Counted from the first letter of the stretch, positions 17,279 to 27,726 are shown. The stretch is DNA of 64,000 bases from Agrobacterium tumefaciens str. B6 (GCF_001541315.1 NZ_LMVK01000049.1:186001-250000); one strand, 5' to 3'. A program made the numbers and translations. The notes: generated by a model not told the origin, from the letters alone.

Positions 17279-18535
17279 TCATCTCCATATTGCACTGACC
17301 TTCCTGTTCTGATCCGCGGAAAGCACACTCGACGCACCACCGCTCAGGTTGCATGTATCAAGATGCTTATATCCGTTCATGCAAAGACGGGGCATCGCGT
17401 TCATGTAGCGTGCGGCACCCTCTACTAGTCGCCGAGTCAGTTTCACCTCGTATGCTGTCAGTTTCGTCTCATCATATTCCTGGATGCGGTCCAGAATTTG
17501 CAGAACAGCGATATGAACATTCCCGACGTCCGCCACCTCTGACGGCGCAACGCGGTTCACGAGTTCGGCAAAGAACTTCGCGAGTGTCCAGAATTCGAGA
17601 TCGTTCAGGTCCCTGGAGTATTCCAAAAACATCCGGGACATCCGGTCCAAAGCGGCAGCTTGGTCGGAATCATTGTCCAGCATCCCTACTATCCGCATCA
17701 CGAGGCCGAATGCATGCCGCCTCTTCTGTTGTTCCCGTTGCAGCAGCGCCAGATTCAAGGTGCCGCGGAAAGCGTGTCTAAAAGGCTTAAGGACCGACTT
17801 TGGTGACGTCGGTGTCGTGGTATCAGAATATTTCGCCTGAACCTGAAGCCAATCAAAATAACAATTCGCCGGATGCCGAAATGAAAAACCACCCGCGAAA
17901 TAGATGCAAAGCGGCTTGTCTATGTAAGAAAACTGATAGCCCTTACTGTAAAGGTCGAAGAAATAATCGTGATCAGCGGATACACGGAATGTCAACGACA
18001 TCGGGTTCTTGCGAAGGACCGAAGTGCGATAGACGATCGCCTGCTGGCAAACCATGTTATCCAGGTAGGGTTGCGAGCCTTCTCCGAAACCTTCAACAAG
18101 ATCCTTTGCTGGCATCCCTGTTTTCAGTTTTACCGTGCCGTCGCTCTCGATGTAAATCTCGTCCCCGTGAAGCACATCGACATTGTCCGCGAGGGCCCCC
18201 TGGATCAGGTCCATGGTCCTCTTATCCACGAACATGTCGCCGCAGTTGAGAAAGATCACAAATTCGCCTTCGCACAGCGTGACGGCGTTGTTCATAGCCT
18301 CGTATATGCCGTTGTCGAAACGATGAACCATCCTGACGCGTGGTACGCCGGCGGCTGCTATCCCGTCTTTTATGCTTTCTATCTTCAGCCGTTCGTCTTC
18401 CTGGTCGCTACCATCATAGACTAGCCACTCGAAGTTCCTGTTCAGTTGTTCCCGGATCGACTTAGCTGTAGCGATCAGGTCTTGAGAGTTGTTGCGCGTG
18501 GCCGTGACAACAGTCAACTTGCAGTCATTTTCCAC
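17279..18535 (-). CDS. Family 2 glycosyltransferase
   Basis: The first 220 residues form a GT-A fold of family 2. LTVVTATRNN is at the N-terminus, WLVYDGSDQED follows, then the signature FDNGIYEAMNNAVTLCEGEFVIFLNCGDMF near 90-125. This NGIYxAMN type is common in exopolysaccharide clusters such as amylovoran. The remaining 200 residues are helical and charged without a domain I know. The start is a GTG at 18535 preceded by GGAGG at good spacing. The gene abuts the SIS-CBS gene downstream. Sugar donor unknown. Confidence 0.85.
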   Translation of the reverse strand: MENDCKLTVVTATRNNSQDLIATAKSIREQLNRNFEWLVYDGSDQEDERLKIESIKDGIAAAGVPRVRMVHRFDNGIYEAMNNAVTLCEGEFVIFLNCGDMFVDKRTMDLIQGALADNVDVLHGDEIYIESDGTVKLKTGMPAKDLVEGFGEGSQPYLDNMVCQQAIVYRTSVLRKNPMSLTFRVSADHDYFFDLYSKGYQFSYIDKPLCIYFAGGFSFRHPANCYFDWLQVQAKYSDTTTPTSPKSVLKPFRHAFRGTLNLALLQREQQKRRHAFGLVMRIVGMLDNDSDQAAALDRMSRMFLEYSRDLNDLEFWTLAKFFAELVNRVAPSEVADVGNVHIAVLQILDRIQEYDETKLTAYEVKLTRRLVEGAARYMNAMPRLCMNGYKHLDTCNLSGGASSVLSADQNRKVSAIWR

Positions 18536-18622
18536 CGTTTTACCTCCATGCTTTGATGGTGCGTAGCACTCTAAGGTTTACCAGCCAAGGGAGCTAAGTC
18601 ACAAAGCTTGAATTTCCCTAAG

Positions 18623-19627
18623 TCAGAGCCGGATGAGAAACACTTGGCCGGATTCCATGAAGACGGGCAAGAAATCGCGGCCGAGGTCCGAGTCCATGAA
18701 CCTTTGAAGCGCGAGGCGCGCGCCGATGAGTGCGGGGGTATGGCCGGCATCCTCACAGATCAGCAACCCACCCTTGACAATCTTCGGCGCGAGCTTGCGG
18801 AGCCCAACATCGACGGCCTCGTAGAGGTCCACGTCCAGGTTGGCCATCGCGATCTTGTCGATACCTTCGAGGAAATCGTCGGTAATTATATTCTGCTTCT
18901 TCACGGTGACCGAATTGATACCGCACTTCCGTTCGAGACGCTGACGCACGATATCATAGCCAGCGCTCTGGTGGCTGTCGGCCCAACGGGTGTCGGTGGA
19001 GGTATAGGCGGCATCATAGTCGAAGCCTGAAAACACATCAAAGAAATAGAAATTTCTCCTTGGATACCCCTTTCGGTTGTAGTAGTCGAGAATGACCCCG
19101 CCGCTCGACCCGTTGAAACATCCACATTCAACGATATCACCCTCAAGGTGCTGGATGATCGAAAGTGCCTGGCAGAGGTTGACAAAATCCCCAAGTGTAC
19201 CCGGGTCGTCAATCTTCAGGAAATTCTCTTGCTGTTGCTCGTGAAACGACTCTCGCAGGCTGAAATTGACCATGGGATCGTCGAAACGATAGCCCCCAGT
19301 GCCATGTCCGCCTAGCGCGACCCACCTGATTTGATAATCAACGCAGAAGCCGACCATCGGAAGCATGGTTTGCGCGATTTCTTCGATGAACACGACGAGC
19401 ATTTCGTCTCGTCCATGATCTGCCAGCGCCACCTCAAGCTCCGGCAAGGCTTCTTCGAAGCTCACGATCGGAAAAGGCAAATTCGCAAGGTAGTCCGCGC
19501 CCAGATGCTCCGCAATGGGTTCCCGGGCCCCAACCACCATGACCTTACGCGCCATTGGCACTTCAGTCGACAGCTTGTCCAGGTTGTTGCGGACCTCATT
19601 CCAGTCGAGCTTCGAAGTCAGAATCAT
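18623..19627 (-). CDS. TylF/MycF-type SAM-dependent O-methyltransferase
   Basis: The 334-aa protein has an N-terminal extension of about 120 residues and then a macrocin-O-methyltransferase-like domain. The SAM motif is VECGCFNGSSGG (about 165-176). It is followed by FFDVFSGFD and later MANLDVDLYEAV and GLLICEDAG, which carry metal and acceptor-site acids in this family. It would methylate a sugar hydroxyl of the surface glycan. Its ATG overlaps the stop of the upstream gene (ATGA). An 88-bp gap separates it from the GT2 gene. Confidence 0.85.
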   Translation of the reverse strand: MILTSKLDWNEVRNNLDKLSTEVPMARKVMVVGAREPIAEHLGADYLANLPFPIVSFEEALPELEVALADHGRDEMLVVFIEEIAQTMLPMVGFCVDYQIRWVALGGHGTGGYRFDDPMVNFSLRESFHEQQQENFLKIDDPGTLGDFVNLCQALSIIQHLEGDIVECGCFNGSSGGVILDYYNRKGYPRRNFYFFDVFSGFDYDAAYTSTDTRWADSHQSAGYDIVRQRLERKCGINSVTVKKQNIITDDFLEGIDKIAMANLDVDLYEAVDVGLRKLAPKIVKGGLLICEDAGHTPALIGARLALQRFMDSDLGRDFLPVFMESGQVFLIRL

Positions 19628-20556
19628 CCTACTTTCTCCTGGCTGTGTATCAGTGCCGTGCAGACGCCACCGCCTCCCAGTTCCTCCAGCACGACCTCGC
19701 GGCGTGACATCCGGTAGTTCTTATAGATTTCCATCGAGGGGTAATAGGTCAACAGCGATCGACCAGTGAAATACGCAAGGTCCGTCAATCCGGACCGTAC
19801 GGTCAGCACCAGATCGCTCTGTTCAATTTCCGAATGCAGCGCCACCAAATCTCCCCCAACTATCCGTGTGTCGATGCCCTGACGGGTAAGTGCCTCCGCA
19901 AATTTCTCGCTCAAGGGGGATTCATCACTTTTCGACTTGATATCCAGCCGGCGTGAATTGCCTGCGTTCGAGTGCACCTTCACCACGTTCCACGTCGGAT
20001 CGTCCAGGACAGTGATCAATTCGCTGATCTGCGTCATGTCGATTGGCACGCTATTCGCGTTCGGCGAGGCGAAAACAGACCTCGCGCCAGAGATCATAGC
20101 CATCGCAACGTCACGTGCGTAGATTTGGGTATAATTTCGATCGAGACTCGAAGCAATCCGCGCTTCAGAATACATCTCGTAGAGGTTGACCCAGCTTTCT
20201 GACGCGCCGAATAGTGCACCAAGATCGTTTGACAGATCGGGCCAGAGACAAGTGACCAACCCAACTTCGGGCGCGTAGGCCGTAAACCCTCCAGTCAGAT
20301 CCCCCTCCTTCTTGTGGACCTGACAGAAGTCGAGAAGTTCCGCGACGCTATCGTCCTCGAGGACCTTGAACTTGCCAAGGTCGAAGACATTTTGCATCCC
20401 ATCCCGCTTGTTGATGAGCTTGGCAAGATATAAGGCTTTTGCCTCGTCGCGCCGAGACACGCAAATCCTGGGCTCGATCCCGTTTGCCAAGCTGGCGATG
20501 CAGAGAAGCTGGTAAAGCTGATCTCCGACACCGCCTACTACGAGAAAAGATCTCAT
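19624..20556 (-). CDS. Putative GT-B-like protein of the polysaccharide operon
   Basis: I do not recognise this 310-aa protein with certainty. It begins MRSFLVVGGVGDQLYQLLCIASL, with the glycine-rich loop seen in GT9-like and fucosyltransferase-like GT-B enzymes. Its C-terminal part has SDLVLTVRSGLTDLAYFTGRSLLTYYP, like the donor-site loop of such enzymes (a serine-glycine turn followed by LA and P). It lies in the operon between a small basic protein gene and a methyltransferase, overlapping both by ATGA junctions. A role as a glycosyltransferase is likely but unproven. Confidence 0.6.
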   Translation of the reverse strand: MRSFLVVGGVGDQLYQLLCIASLANGIEPRICVSRRDEAKALYLAKLINKRDGMQNVFDLGKFKVLEDDSVAELLDFCQVHKKEGDLTGGFTAYAPEVGLVTCLWPDLSNDLGALFGASESWVNLYEMYSEARIASSLDRNYTQIYARDVAMAMISGARSVFASPNANSVPIDMTQISELITVLDDPTWNVVKVHSNAGNSRRLDIKSKSDESPLSEKFAEALTRQGIDTRIVGGDLVALHSEIEQSDLVLTVRSGLTDLAYFTGRSLLTYYPSMEIYKNYRMSRREVVLEELGGGGVCTALIHSQEKVG

Positions 20557-20804
20557 TGCTGCCCTCCCAGCTTCCGGAACTTATTGGTCAGCCGGCGCAT
20601 GCGTTTTTCGATCGAACGCCGAAAGGATGCGCGTCTGCGTCTCATATAAACGCGGAAGGAGAACACGAGGGCTTCGGCAGATGTATAGCCATACGGACCC
20701 AACCCTTGGATGTGCCGCTGTTGCCTGCGCTTCTCCAGTATGTCGGTAAACTGGTCGAGCGGATCCGCTCCAGTATCGTGGTTGTTCATAACGTGCGTAC
20801 CCAA
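20553..20804 (-). CDS. Small basic protein, unknown function, first gene of the operon
   Basis: The 83-aa frame starts with TTG at 20804, or gives 78 aa from the ATG at 20789 (MNNHDTGAD). It ends by overlapping the ATG of the next gene in an ATGA junction, which is the best argument that it is translated. The C-terminal half is strongly basic (RRRRASFRRSIEKRMRRLTNKFRKLG) and predicted helical. No clear ribosome binding site is seen for either start. No family is recognised. It could be a remnant of a larger gene whose 5' part was lost. Confidence 0.4.
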   Translation of the reverse strand: MGTHVMNNHDTGADPLDQFTDILEKRRQQRHIQGLGPYGYTSAEALVFSFRVYMRRRRASFRRSIEKRMRRLTNKFRKLGGQQ

Positions 20805-21925
20805 CTGTTAAATAGAGGCTATTGATGCTCCTACGATCATATGATCAGATGCCTCGGCTGCGAACATCTCGCGGCTTCAACACAACGGTGAACTGAGCGA
20901 TCCCTCCCAGTGCAGCCGACTCCGAGATAGATACCAGGCGCAGCGCGGCACCCAGATCAGGCGATGTCTTGTTCGTCGGCGCTGGGGCAAATCGAAGCGA
21001 CCTGAACGATCGTTTCGACCGTGATGCTCTGGAGCGTCGCCACGACTCGGCAAGGCAGCGTTGGCCATCGCGACCCTCGACCGTCAAGGCGCATAGAACA
21101 GTCAATGGATCGATTCGGGCTAATCGCGCAGGGATTGCAGAAGCCTTTGTCAGCATGGACCGAGATTGTTCCGACTTGTCAACGCTCGCCATCGCAGGCT
21201 GTAGCAAGGCAGGATGTAACAGCATCAGCAACGGCTCCATTAGGATGTCAGGAACCTTCGTAGAGAAACCATGGTCCTTTCGGGTTCCCTATAGAGAAGT
21301 TACCGAAACGGCACAAGAGGCGCTACAACGTATCATAGAAGCTTGCCTGAACTTCGCAGTTGCGACCTGACGCGTCGTGTTTTCGTGCGCCTCGAGCAGG
21401 TCGAGGATTGTTCCGATACAAGCACCCATTGGAGCGATGCGTTATCCTTTATCCTTTCAACTTTGGAGAACCAATTTGCCGGCCGTCATGGACAATATCG
21501 GGAGGATGCTAGCTTTCGGTAGGTGATAGCGTGTAGTGACAGACGCTTTTGCCTCTGCGATTGAAGTATTGCGCGATCTTTATCTCGACGATACGACATT
21601 GCCTGATAATAGGTACAACATCATACTGAGGATGCGGCTCACAAGACGGCTGCACTTCGCTGAGCGGTGTGAGCCCCGAACGACCGCCGGCAATCATTCG
21701 GACAGCGCCATACCTACCACCTTCCTGCCTGCTCGCAGGGTCTGTGGTCGGCCCCAAGCACTTCGTTAAAGTCTGACCTGAATTTGCCGCGCAGGAAGGA
21801 AATACTGGCCGCTGAGAGCTACACGCGAGAATTTTCGCTTGCTTGCGCCGGTTTTTATGGTAGTCGGCGCCCTTAGTGCGTATCAGGGTCCACCCTGGAC
21901 GCTTAACAATTTGTAAGGATTTCAG
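20805..21925. other. Long gene-poor stretch upstream of gmd and the polysaccharide operon
   Basis: About 1.1 kb separates the divergent polysaccharide genes. Several open frames (for example 20845-21240 on the minus strand and 20969-21370 on the plus strand) overlap one another, have no ribosome binding sites and match no family I know. The base composition is mixed. Decayed transposon or glycosyltransferase sequence is possible but cannot be named. The segment must hold the promoters for the minus-strand operon and for gmd. AAGGATTTCAG just before 21926 is the gmd ribosome binding site. Confidence 0.55.
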
Positions 21926-23044
21926 ATGAAGAAGGCACTGATCACCGGCATCACGGGCCAGGACGGCTCCTACCTGACCGAATTCCTGCTCGCTAAAGGC
22001 TACGAGGTTCACGGGATTAAGCGCCGGGCGTCGCTGTTTAATACACAACGCGTCGATCATCTCTACGAAGATCCGCACACCCCTGAGCAGCGCCTGAAGC
22101 TACATTATGGCGACCTAACCGACACCTCGAACCTGACCCGAATTATAAGCGACATCAAACCTGACGAGATCTACAATCTAGGCGCACAAAGCCACGTGGC
22201 GGTGAGCTTCGAGGCGCCTGAGTACACTGCAGACACCGATGCAGTCGGCGCGCTGCGTCTATTAGAAGCGATCCGCTTCCTCGGACTTGAGAGGAAGACG
22301 CGCTTCTATCAGGCGTCGACCTCCGAGCTTTACGGCCTAGTGCAGGAAATTCCACAGTCCGAAACGACACCGTTCCACCCAAGGTCACCTTATGCTGTCG
22401 CTAAGCTCTATGCCTACTGGATCACGGTGAACTACCGCGAAGCCTACGGAATGTATGCTTGCAACGGTATTCTCTTTAATCATGAGAGCCCACGGCGCGG
22501 CGAAACCTTCGTCACTCGCAAAATCACCCGTGGGTTGTGCCATATCGCCCTCGGATTGGAGCCTTGCCTTTACATGGGCAACATAGACGCGCTACGCGAT
22601 TGGGGTCACGCGAAGGACTACGTTCGCATGCAGTGGATGATGCTTCAGCAGGACACGCCTGAGGATTTCGTCATCGCAACCGGCAAGCAGTACTCGGTAC
22701 GTGAGTTCATCGTTTGGTCGGCAGCGGACCTCGGAATCACGCTGCGGTTCCATGGGCAAGGCACGGAGGAGGTTGGCATCGTCGAGGCCGTGGAAGGCAC
22801 CCTCGCGCCGTCGGTTCGTCCTGGCGACGTAATCGTCCGCATCGATCCGCGCTACTTCCGCCCCGCCGAGGTTGAGACCCTGCTAGGCGACCCCACCAAG
22901 GCCAAGGAAAAGCTCGGCTGGGAGCCTGAAATCACTACCCGCGAGTTGTGCCGCGAAATGGTGGAGGAGGACTACAAGGCCGCACGCCGCCATGCGCTGC
23001 TACGCGAGCATGGCCTCGAACTTCCTGTATCGATCGAAACCTGA
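21926..23044 (+). CDS. gmd: GDP-mannose 4,6-dehydratase
   Basis: The enzyme converts GDP-mannose to GDP-4-keto-6-deoxymannose, the first committed step to GDP-fucose. The 372-aa product starts [17 protein letters not shown], the NADP-binding GxxGxxG motif. It carries [19 protein letters not shown], and the catalytic Y-x3-K in [12 protein letters not shown]. Lengths and motifs are normal. AAGGATTTCAG precedes the ATG. It is followed 7 bp later by fcl, which uses its product, and its substrate comes from ManC at 12833-14266. Rhizobial homologues are named noeL. Confidence 0.95.
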   Translation: MKKALITGITGQDGSYLTEFLLAKGYEVHGIKRRASLFNTQRVDHLYEDPHTPEQRLKLHYGDLTDTSNLTRIISDIKPDEIYNLGAQSHVAVSFEAPEYTADTDAVGALRLLEAIRFLGLERKTRFYQASTSELYGLVQEIPQSETTPFHPRSPYAVAKLYAYWITVNYREAYGMYACNGILFNHESPRRGETFVTRKITRGLCHIALGLEPCLYMGNIDALRDWGHAKDYVRMQWMMLQQDTPEDFVIATGKQYSVREFIVWSAADLGITLRFHGQGTEEVGIVEAVEGTLAPSVRPGDVIVRIDPRYFRPAEVETLLGDPTKAKEKLGWEPEITTRELCREMVEEDYKAARRHALLREHGLELPVSIET

Positions 23045-23051
23045 GGTAGCC

Positions 23052-24008
23052 ATGAAATATTATGTTGCAGGCCATCGGGGCATGGTTGGGAGTGCGATCT
23101 TACGCCAGCTACAGGCGCAGGGAGCTGAAATCATCAGCCGCACGCACGCAGAACTGAACCTCGTGGACCAGGCGGCGGTGCGGGCGTTTTTCGAGGCAGA
23201 ACGCCCCGATGCGGTGATACTCGCGGCCGCCAAGGTGGGCGGTATTCACGCAAACAACACCTACCCAGCCGAGTTCATCTACGAAAACCTGATGATGGAG
23301 GCAAACGTCATCAACTCGGCTTACCGGGCGGGAATCCAGCGCCTTCTGTTCCTCGGGTCGTCCTGCATCTATCCGCGCCTTGCGCCGCAACCCATGCGCG
23401 AAGATGCTCTACTGACCGGAACACTCGAGGCCACGAACGAACCCTATGCCGTCGCTAAGATTGCTGGCATCAAGCTTTGCGAGAGCTACAATCGACAGTA
23501 CGGCACCGACTACCGTAGCGTGATGCCAACAAACCTTTACGGCACAGGTGACAACTTTCACCCCGAAAACAGCCACGTCCTGCCCGCTCTGATGCGACGC
23601 TTCCATGAAGCGGCCCGGACCCGCGCGGAAGAGGTCGTGGTATGGGGTAGCGGCACCCCCCGGCGCGAATTCCTGCATGTCGACGATATGGCGGAAGCAT
23701 CACTGTTCGTATTGCACCTCGACGCGGAGGTCTACGCAGCAAATACGCAACCTACTTTGAGCCACATCAACGTCGGCACCGGCACGGATGTCAGCATCAA
23801 CGAACTGGCGCATATGCTCGCTGCGGTGACCGGTTATACTGGACGGATTACCTTCGACACTTCCAAGCCCGATGGTACCCCACGCAAGCTAATGGATGTC
23901 TCACGGCTAACCTCAATGGGATGGACCGCGAACATACCGCTGGAGCGAGGTATCGAGGATACGTACCGTTGGTTTCACGACCACGCGGCGGATTTACGTC
24001 AGGTATGA
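23052..24008 (+). CDS. fcl: GDP-L-fucose synthase
   Basis: This 318-aa epimerase-reductase converts GDP-4-keto-6-deoxymannose to GDP-L-fucose. The Rossmann motif is [12 protein letters not shown] (residues 5-16). The SSCIYPR segment and the Y-x3-K in [22 protein letters not shown] are the family signatures. I used the ATG at 23052, preceded by GAGGTAGCC, in place of an in-frame upstream codon inside gmd. The gene is co-transcribed with gmd, 7 bp apart. Rhizobial homologues are called nolK. Fucose or another 6-deoxyhexose is therefore a likely part of the surface glycan. Confidence 0.95.
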   Translation: MKYYVAGHRGMVGSAILRQLQAQGAEIISRTHAELNLVDQAAVRAFFEAERPDAVILAAAKVGGIHANNTYPAEFIYENLMMEANVINSAYRAGIQRLLFLGSSCIYPRLAPQPMREDALLTGTLEATNEPYAVAKIAGIKLCESYNRQYGTDYRSVMPTNLYGTGDNFHPENSHVLPALMRRFHEAARTRAEEVVVWGSGTPRREFLHVDDMAEASLFVLHLDAEVYAANTQPTLSHINVGTGTDVSINELAHMLAAVTGYTGRITFDTSKPDGTPRKLMDVSRLTSMGWTANIPLERGIEDTYRWFHDHAADLRQV

Positions 24009-24270
24009 GGCGCGGAGCTGATCGTAGTAACTCTTGCCCCCGGCGCGGTGCGCCTCAGCGCGAGACGAGTCCGCTATGATCCGGTAGGTAAGCGCAACGC
24101 GCCTTATTCCCAAGGATTAATTTGCAGAAAGGTGAGGTGTGGTCTGCATTGTCAGGTGGTCCGTCGAAACGTCAGCCTCTTATTCGAGCGGACGATACCG
24201 CCCATCAAGACCCTAACCGTGGCACGACAGTGCACACAAGAGATTTGCACCAATCACGTAAACGAAAAAC

Positions 24271-25551
24271 TTAGCTCTTCGGCGTTCGAACTGAACCAAT
24301 TGCGTCAATAATTTCCTCTGCAACATTTCTCCAAGTGCGCATTTGCTCTCGGGAGGCTGCAATTTTTCTTCTCAAGTTTCCGTATTCGGTAGGATTTTCA
24401 AGAAGTACCTGAAGTAGGTCCGCGAGCTCCTCGGGTTTTTCCGGATCGAAATAACGCGCCAGGTCACCTCCGGCCTCCCTCAAGGCAGGCACATCAGCCG
24501 CGAGGGCGGGAGTTCCGCACCACAGTGCCTCGCTTACCGGTAATCCCCATCCTTCCATTCGACTTGGCAACAAAAGCGCACAAGCCTTTTCATATAAGAG
24601 ACGCAACTCCGCCTGGTTCGGATTTAAAACAAATCGGAACTTCTCGGTAAGCGGTGAATATTTCTTCTTTTTCAGGAATTTTTCGACTCTCTTCCGACGA
24701 GCGCCCGCCAGCACGAGTTCAGGTACCTCCACCCCTTTTTTATGGAGATGAAGCATAGCGTCCACTACGCATTCAAGATTCTTTCGCCCATTGTATATTC
24801 CAACACAAAGAAGGTAAGCGGTTTCGGGCCCTCGTTTCTTAACAACTTCATTGGTAGGGCGTAGCTCATGACTGAGTGGAATAGCGATAACCTGCGGAAC
24901 CTTAGGCAAGACTCCAACATCTGAAAAATGATTAACCTCTGACGCGGTGAACTCAGAATTCGTTAAAATTAAAGACGCCGCGGTAATCGTCACTGAATTG
25001 TCGTAGAGAAAGTTTCGCGGAAAAGTAAATTGATTTCGATGAGTGAAATCATGCAACGGAATCATATCGTGCAGGAGCGGAACGAAAATCGGTTTAGTCC
25101 CACTCTCGGCCAGAGCCATCAGATAGTCCGACATTATCTTTGGGCGACCTAAAGATACGAGAATATGATCATTGAGATCAACGTCTCTTACGGCGCCTTC
25201 CGGAATATTAGACCAGCGCTTCGTATTTCGATATCTAACTATTTGATGCAGCAGTCCGTAGACCGCTTTTTTCAAGGGGCTCTGATCATACAGATTTTGA
25301 CGAAGACGTAATGGCGTCGCCGATGGAGGTATATTGGGATCAAGAACACCAGTTGGTGAAGCATCACCCGTCCTAGGGAATACCTCAAAAAAACGGCGAT
25401 GCAATGGAGAGTAAATTACGAACCGGATTGACCCATCAAGCTTCGTAAGCTCATACGCAACCTCCATAACGGTTCTGGCGATTCCGTAATACTTAAACCT
25501 CACACTCGAGTTCAGAAACAATTCTGATAAATCGTAAAATACATCTGGCAT
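24271..25551 (-). CDS. GT4-family glycosyltransferase
   Basis: The 426-aa protein has a GT-B layout. The N-terminal half contains VPLLHDMIPLHDFTHRNQF and a later ILTNSEFTASEVNHF, as in mannosyltransferases of the GT4 family. The C-terminal half has LLCVGIYNGRKNLECVVDAM, LRLLYEKACALLLPSRMEGWGLPVSEALWCGTPALAADVPALREAGGD, with the E-x7-E motif. It is convergent with fcl and divergent from the ABC exporter gene. Its sequence is more AT-rich than the chromid genes to the right. The donor might be GDP-mannose or GDP-fucose given the neighbouring genes, but this is inference. Confidence 0.88.
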   Translation of the reverse strand: MPDVFYDLSELFLNSSVRFKYYGIARTVMEVAYELTKLDGSIRFVIYSPLHRRFFEVFPRTGDASPTGVLDPNIPPSATPLRLRQNLYDQSPLKKAVYGLLHQIVRYRNTKRWSNIPEGAVRDVDLNDHILVSLGRPKIMSDYLMALAESGTKPIFVPLLHDMIPLHDFTHRNQFTFPRNFLYDNSVTITAASLILTNSEFTASEVNHFSDVGVLPKVPQVIAIPLSHELRPTNEVVKKRGPETAYLLCVGIYNGRKNLECVVDAMLHLHKKGVEVPELVLAGARRKRVEKFLKKKKYSPLTEKFRFVLNPNQAELRLLYEKACALLLPSRMEGWGLPVSEALWCGTPALAADVPALREAGGDLARYFDPEKPEELADLLQVLLENPTEYGNLRRKIAASREQMRTWRNVAEEIIDAIGSVRTPKS

Positions 25552-25941
25552 TCGCTGATCTACCTGCCTTGAAATGGCCTGATGAACGCCATCGAGAGCC
25601 TACTTATGATTTCGCGCCTACCCAGCAAGTGCATACGTTCAGACGAAAGCCACATTGCGCCGATATAGATTTCGACCGGGGAGCTTGTCAATCGTGTACC
25701 CCGTCAAAGCATCGGAACAAAACTTTGACGCCATTGCAGGTGCATTGCGTCCAAGGGAGTACGGAAATGTTGACACTCCTAAGCCCGAGGATTATTGCCT
25801 TGCCCAGCTAAGCTATCAGAGCCTCGCTCACACGCTAACCGAAAGTGCGCCGTAGAACTTTGTATTCGGCACCACATAAGAATGCGAAAATTCCGTATGG
25901 TGGCAAATGCAAAGTTCAGAGAAGAGTCTGGGTAGGCGTCG
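25552..25941. other. Divergent intergenic region upstream of the ABC exporter
   Basis: The 390-bp stretch lies between two divergent genes. Short overlapping frames exist (for example 25655-25855) but lack coding features. It probably carries two promoters; none could be fixed with confidence. Confidence 0.5.
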
Positions 25942-27726
25942 ATGTTGAATAAGGGTTTTTCTGTGATCGGATCGTTTTTGTCGCCAAACGACAAAAAGTT
26001 GCTGACGCGACTTTTCAAAGAGAATTTCAAAAAGCACGTAGGGTGGTACTCCGCGGCGATTGTTGCAATGCTTGTCGTCGCAGGAATGACATCGTTGAGC
26101 GCCTGGATCATGCGCGACATCGTAAACAGCGTTTATTTGAAACAAGGTTTCAATGTTGTTCTCAATATCGCTTTTGCGGTAGCGGCAATTTTTATTATCA
26201 AGGGAGCCGCGACTTTTGTACAGAGCTTTTACTTAAGCAAAGCGGGGAACAGTATTGTCGCCGAGCAGCAAAGAAAAATCTATGATCGGCTCTTGAAACA
26301 AGGCGTCTCCTTCTTTCAGAATCTGCCGTCATCTGAGTTGCTCGTTCGTGTTACCTATAACGCTCAAGCGGCGCGCAACGTTATAGACACAATCGTTACC
26401 TCTTTTGTCCGCGATCTCTTTTCCCTTCTCGGTCTAATCGTAGTGATGTTTGCGCAAAATTTTCTTTTGAGCGCGATTTCCATGATCATAGGCCCTCTCG
26501 CAATTTTTAGCGTTCGCCTCGTTCTGCGCCGGGTCCGCAAGATCATGGAAGCGGAACTCGCTTCCCTCGGTGAAATCGTCAATGTTGTTCAGGAAACCAG
26601 CATCGGCGTTCGCGTCATCAAGGCTTTCTCACTCGAAAAGCTGATGCGCCAACGCATGAACAAGGCAGTGTCAGACGTTGAACAGCGCGCCAACGGCATC
26701 GCTAGGCTTGAAGCAGCAACCAGCCCGATCATGGAGACCTTGTCCGGTCTCGCAATCGCTGTGGTTATCGCAGTCTCAGGCTATACCGTACTCGAAAAGG
26801 GCGGATCGCCAGGTGACTTGATGGCCTTCATCACTGCGCTTCTGCTAGCTTATGAACCTGCAAAGCGCCTGGCGCGCATGCGTGTACAAATTGAAAGCGG
26901 CATGATCGGCGTACGTATGATGTTCGAGGTGTTGGATGCACCGCTGACTCTCACCGAAAAGAAAGATGCCGTTGCACTTCCCAAGGCAAGCGGCGACGTC
27001 GAACTCAAGAATGTCAGCTTTGAATACGTTTCCGGGCAGCCAGTTCTCAAGGATGTCAGCATCCTTTTCGAAGGTGGCAAGATGACAGCGTTGGTCGGTC
27101 CCTCTGGAAGTGGAAAATCGACCATCATTAACCTTATGATGCGCCTTTATGATCCGCAGAACGGCTCCGTTGAAATCAACGGGACGAATCTGCGCGATGT
27201 TTCCTTTGCCAGCCTGCGCCAGCATGTTTCGTACGTCGGGCAGGAAACTTTCCTGTTCTCCGGTACCATCCGGCACAATATCTCCGTTGGCCGCGACAAT
27301 GCGACGGACCAAGAAATCGTTGCCGCTGCGAAGGCCGCGAATGCCCATGATTTCATCATGAAGATGCAGGATGGATACGACACAAAGCTTGGAGAGAACG
27401 GTTCGGGCCTATCGGGCGGTCAGCGGCAGCGCGTAGCGATTGCGCGTGCCATGCTTAGAGATGCTGATATTCTCATTCTAGACGAAGCAACGAGCGCACT
27501 GGATTCGGAGTCTGAGTCGCTCGTTCGTGATGCTCTAGAGCGCCTAACGCTGAACAAGACTTCAATAGTCATCGCCCATCGCCTCTCCACCATCAATCGC
27601 GCCGACAAGATTGTCGTTATGGACAATGGCGAAGTGGTCGAGCAGGGAAGCCGCCGTGAATTGCTGGCGAATGATGGTCTCTACAAGCGGCTTCACAGCA
27701 TCCAGTTCGATGCGGATGTCGCGTGA
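25942..27726 (+). CDS. ABC transporter, fused permease-ATPase of the MsbA/type I exporter class
   Basis: The 594-aa half-transporter has six membrane segments in residues 30-320 and a nucleotide-binding domain from about 350. Walker A is GPSGSGKS, the signature is [15 protein letters not shown], and Walker B is ILILDEATSALD. The H-loop is AHRLST. Such exporters move lipid-linked saccharides, lipid A or glucans across the inner membrane. Its place at the end of the polysaccharide cluster suggests export of a glycolipid intermediate, but drug export cannot be excluded. The start ATG at 25942 follows GTAGGCGTCG. Confidence 0.9.
   Translation: MLNKGFSVIGSFLSPNDKKLLTRLFKENFKKHVGWYSAAIVAMLVVAGMTSLSAWIMRDIVNSVYLKQGFNVVLNIAFAVAAIFIIKGAATFVQSFYLSKAGNSIVAEQQRKIYDRLLKQGVSFFQNLPSSELLVRVTYNAQAARNVIDTIVTSFVRDLFSLLGLIVVMFAQNFLLSAISMIIGPLAIFSVRLVLRRVRKIMEAELASLGEIVNVVQETSIGVRVIKAFSLEKLMRQRMNKAVSDVEQRANGIARLEAATSPIMETLSGLAIAVVIAVSGYTVLEKGGSPGDLMAFITALLLAYEPAKRLARMRVQIESGMIGVRMMFEVLDAPLTLTEKKDAVALPKASGDVELKNVSFEYVSGQPVLKDVSILFEGGKMTALVGPSGSGKSTIINLMMRLYDPQNGSVEINGTNLRDVSFASLRQHVSYVGQETFLFSGTIRHNISVGRDNATDQEIVAAAKAANAHDFIMKMQDGYDTKLGENGSGLSGGQRQRVAIARAMLRDADILILDEATSALDSESESLVRDALERLTLNKTSIVIAHRLSTINRADKIVVMDNGEVVEQGSRRELLANDGLYKRLHSIQFDADVA

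Noticed and set aside
20845..21240. 131-aa frame on the minus strand with a competing plus-strand frame at 20969-21370
   Set aside because: The two overlap, neither shows a family signature or a start signal, and the composition is not clearly coding.
21509..22078. 189-aa frame on the minus strand
   Set aside because: It overlaps the first 150 bases of gmd in antisense, has no ribosome binding site and no recognisable domain.
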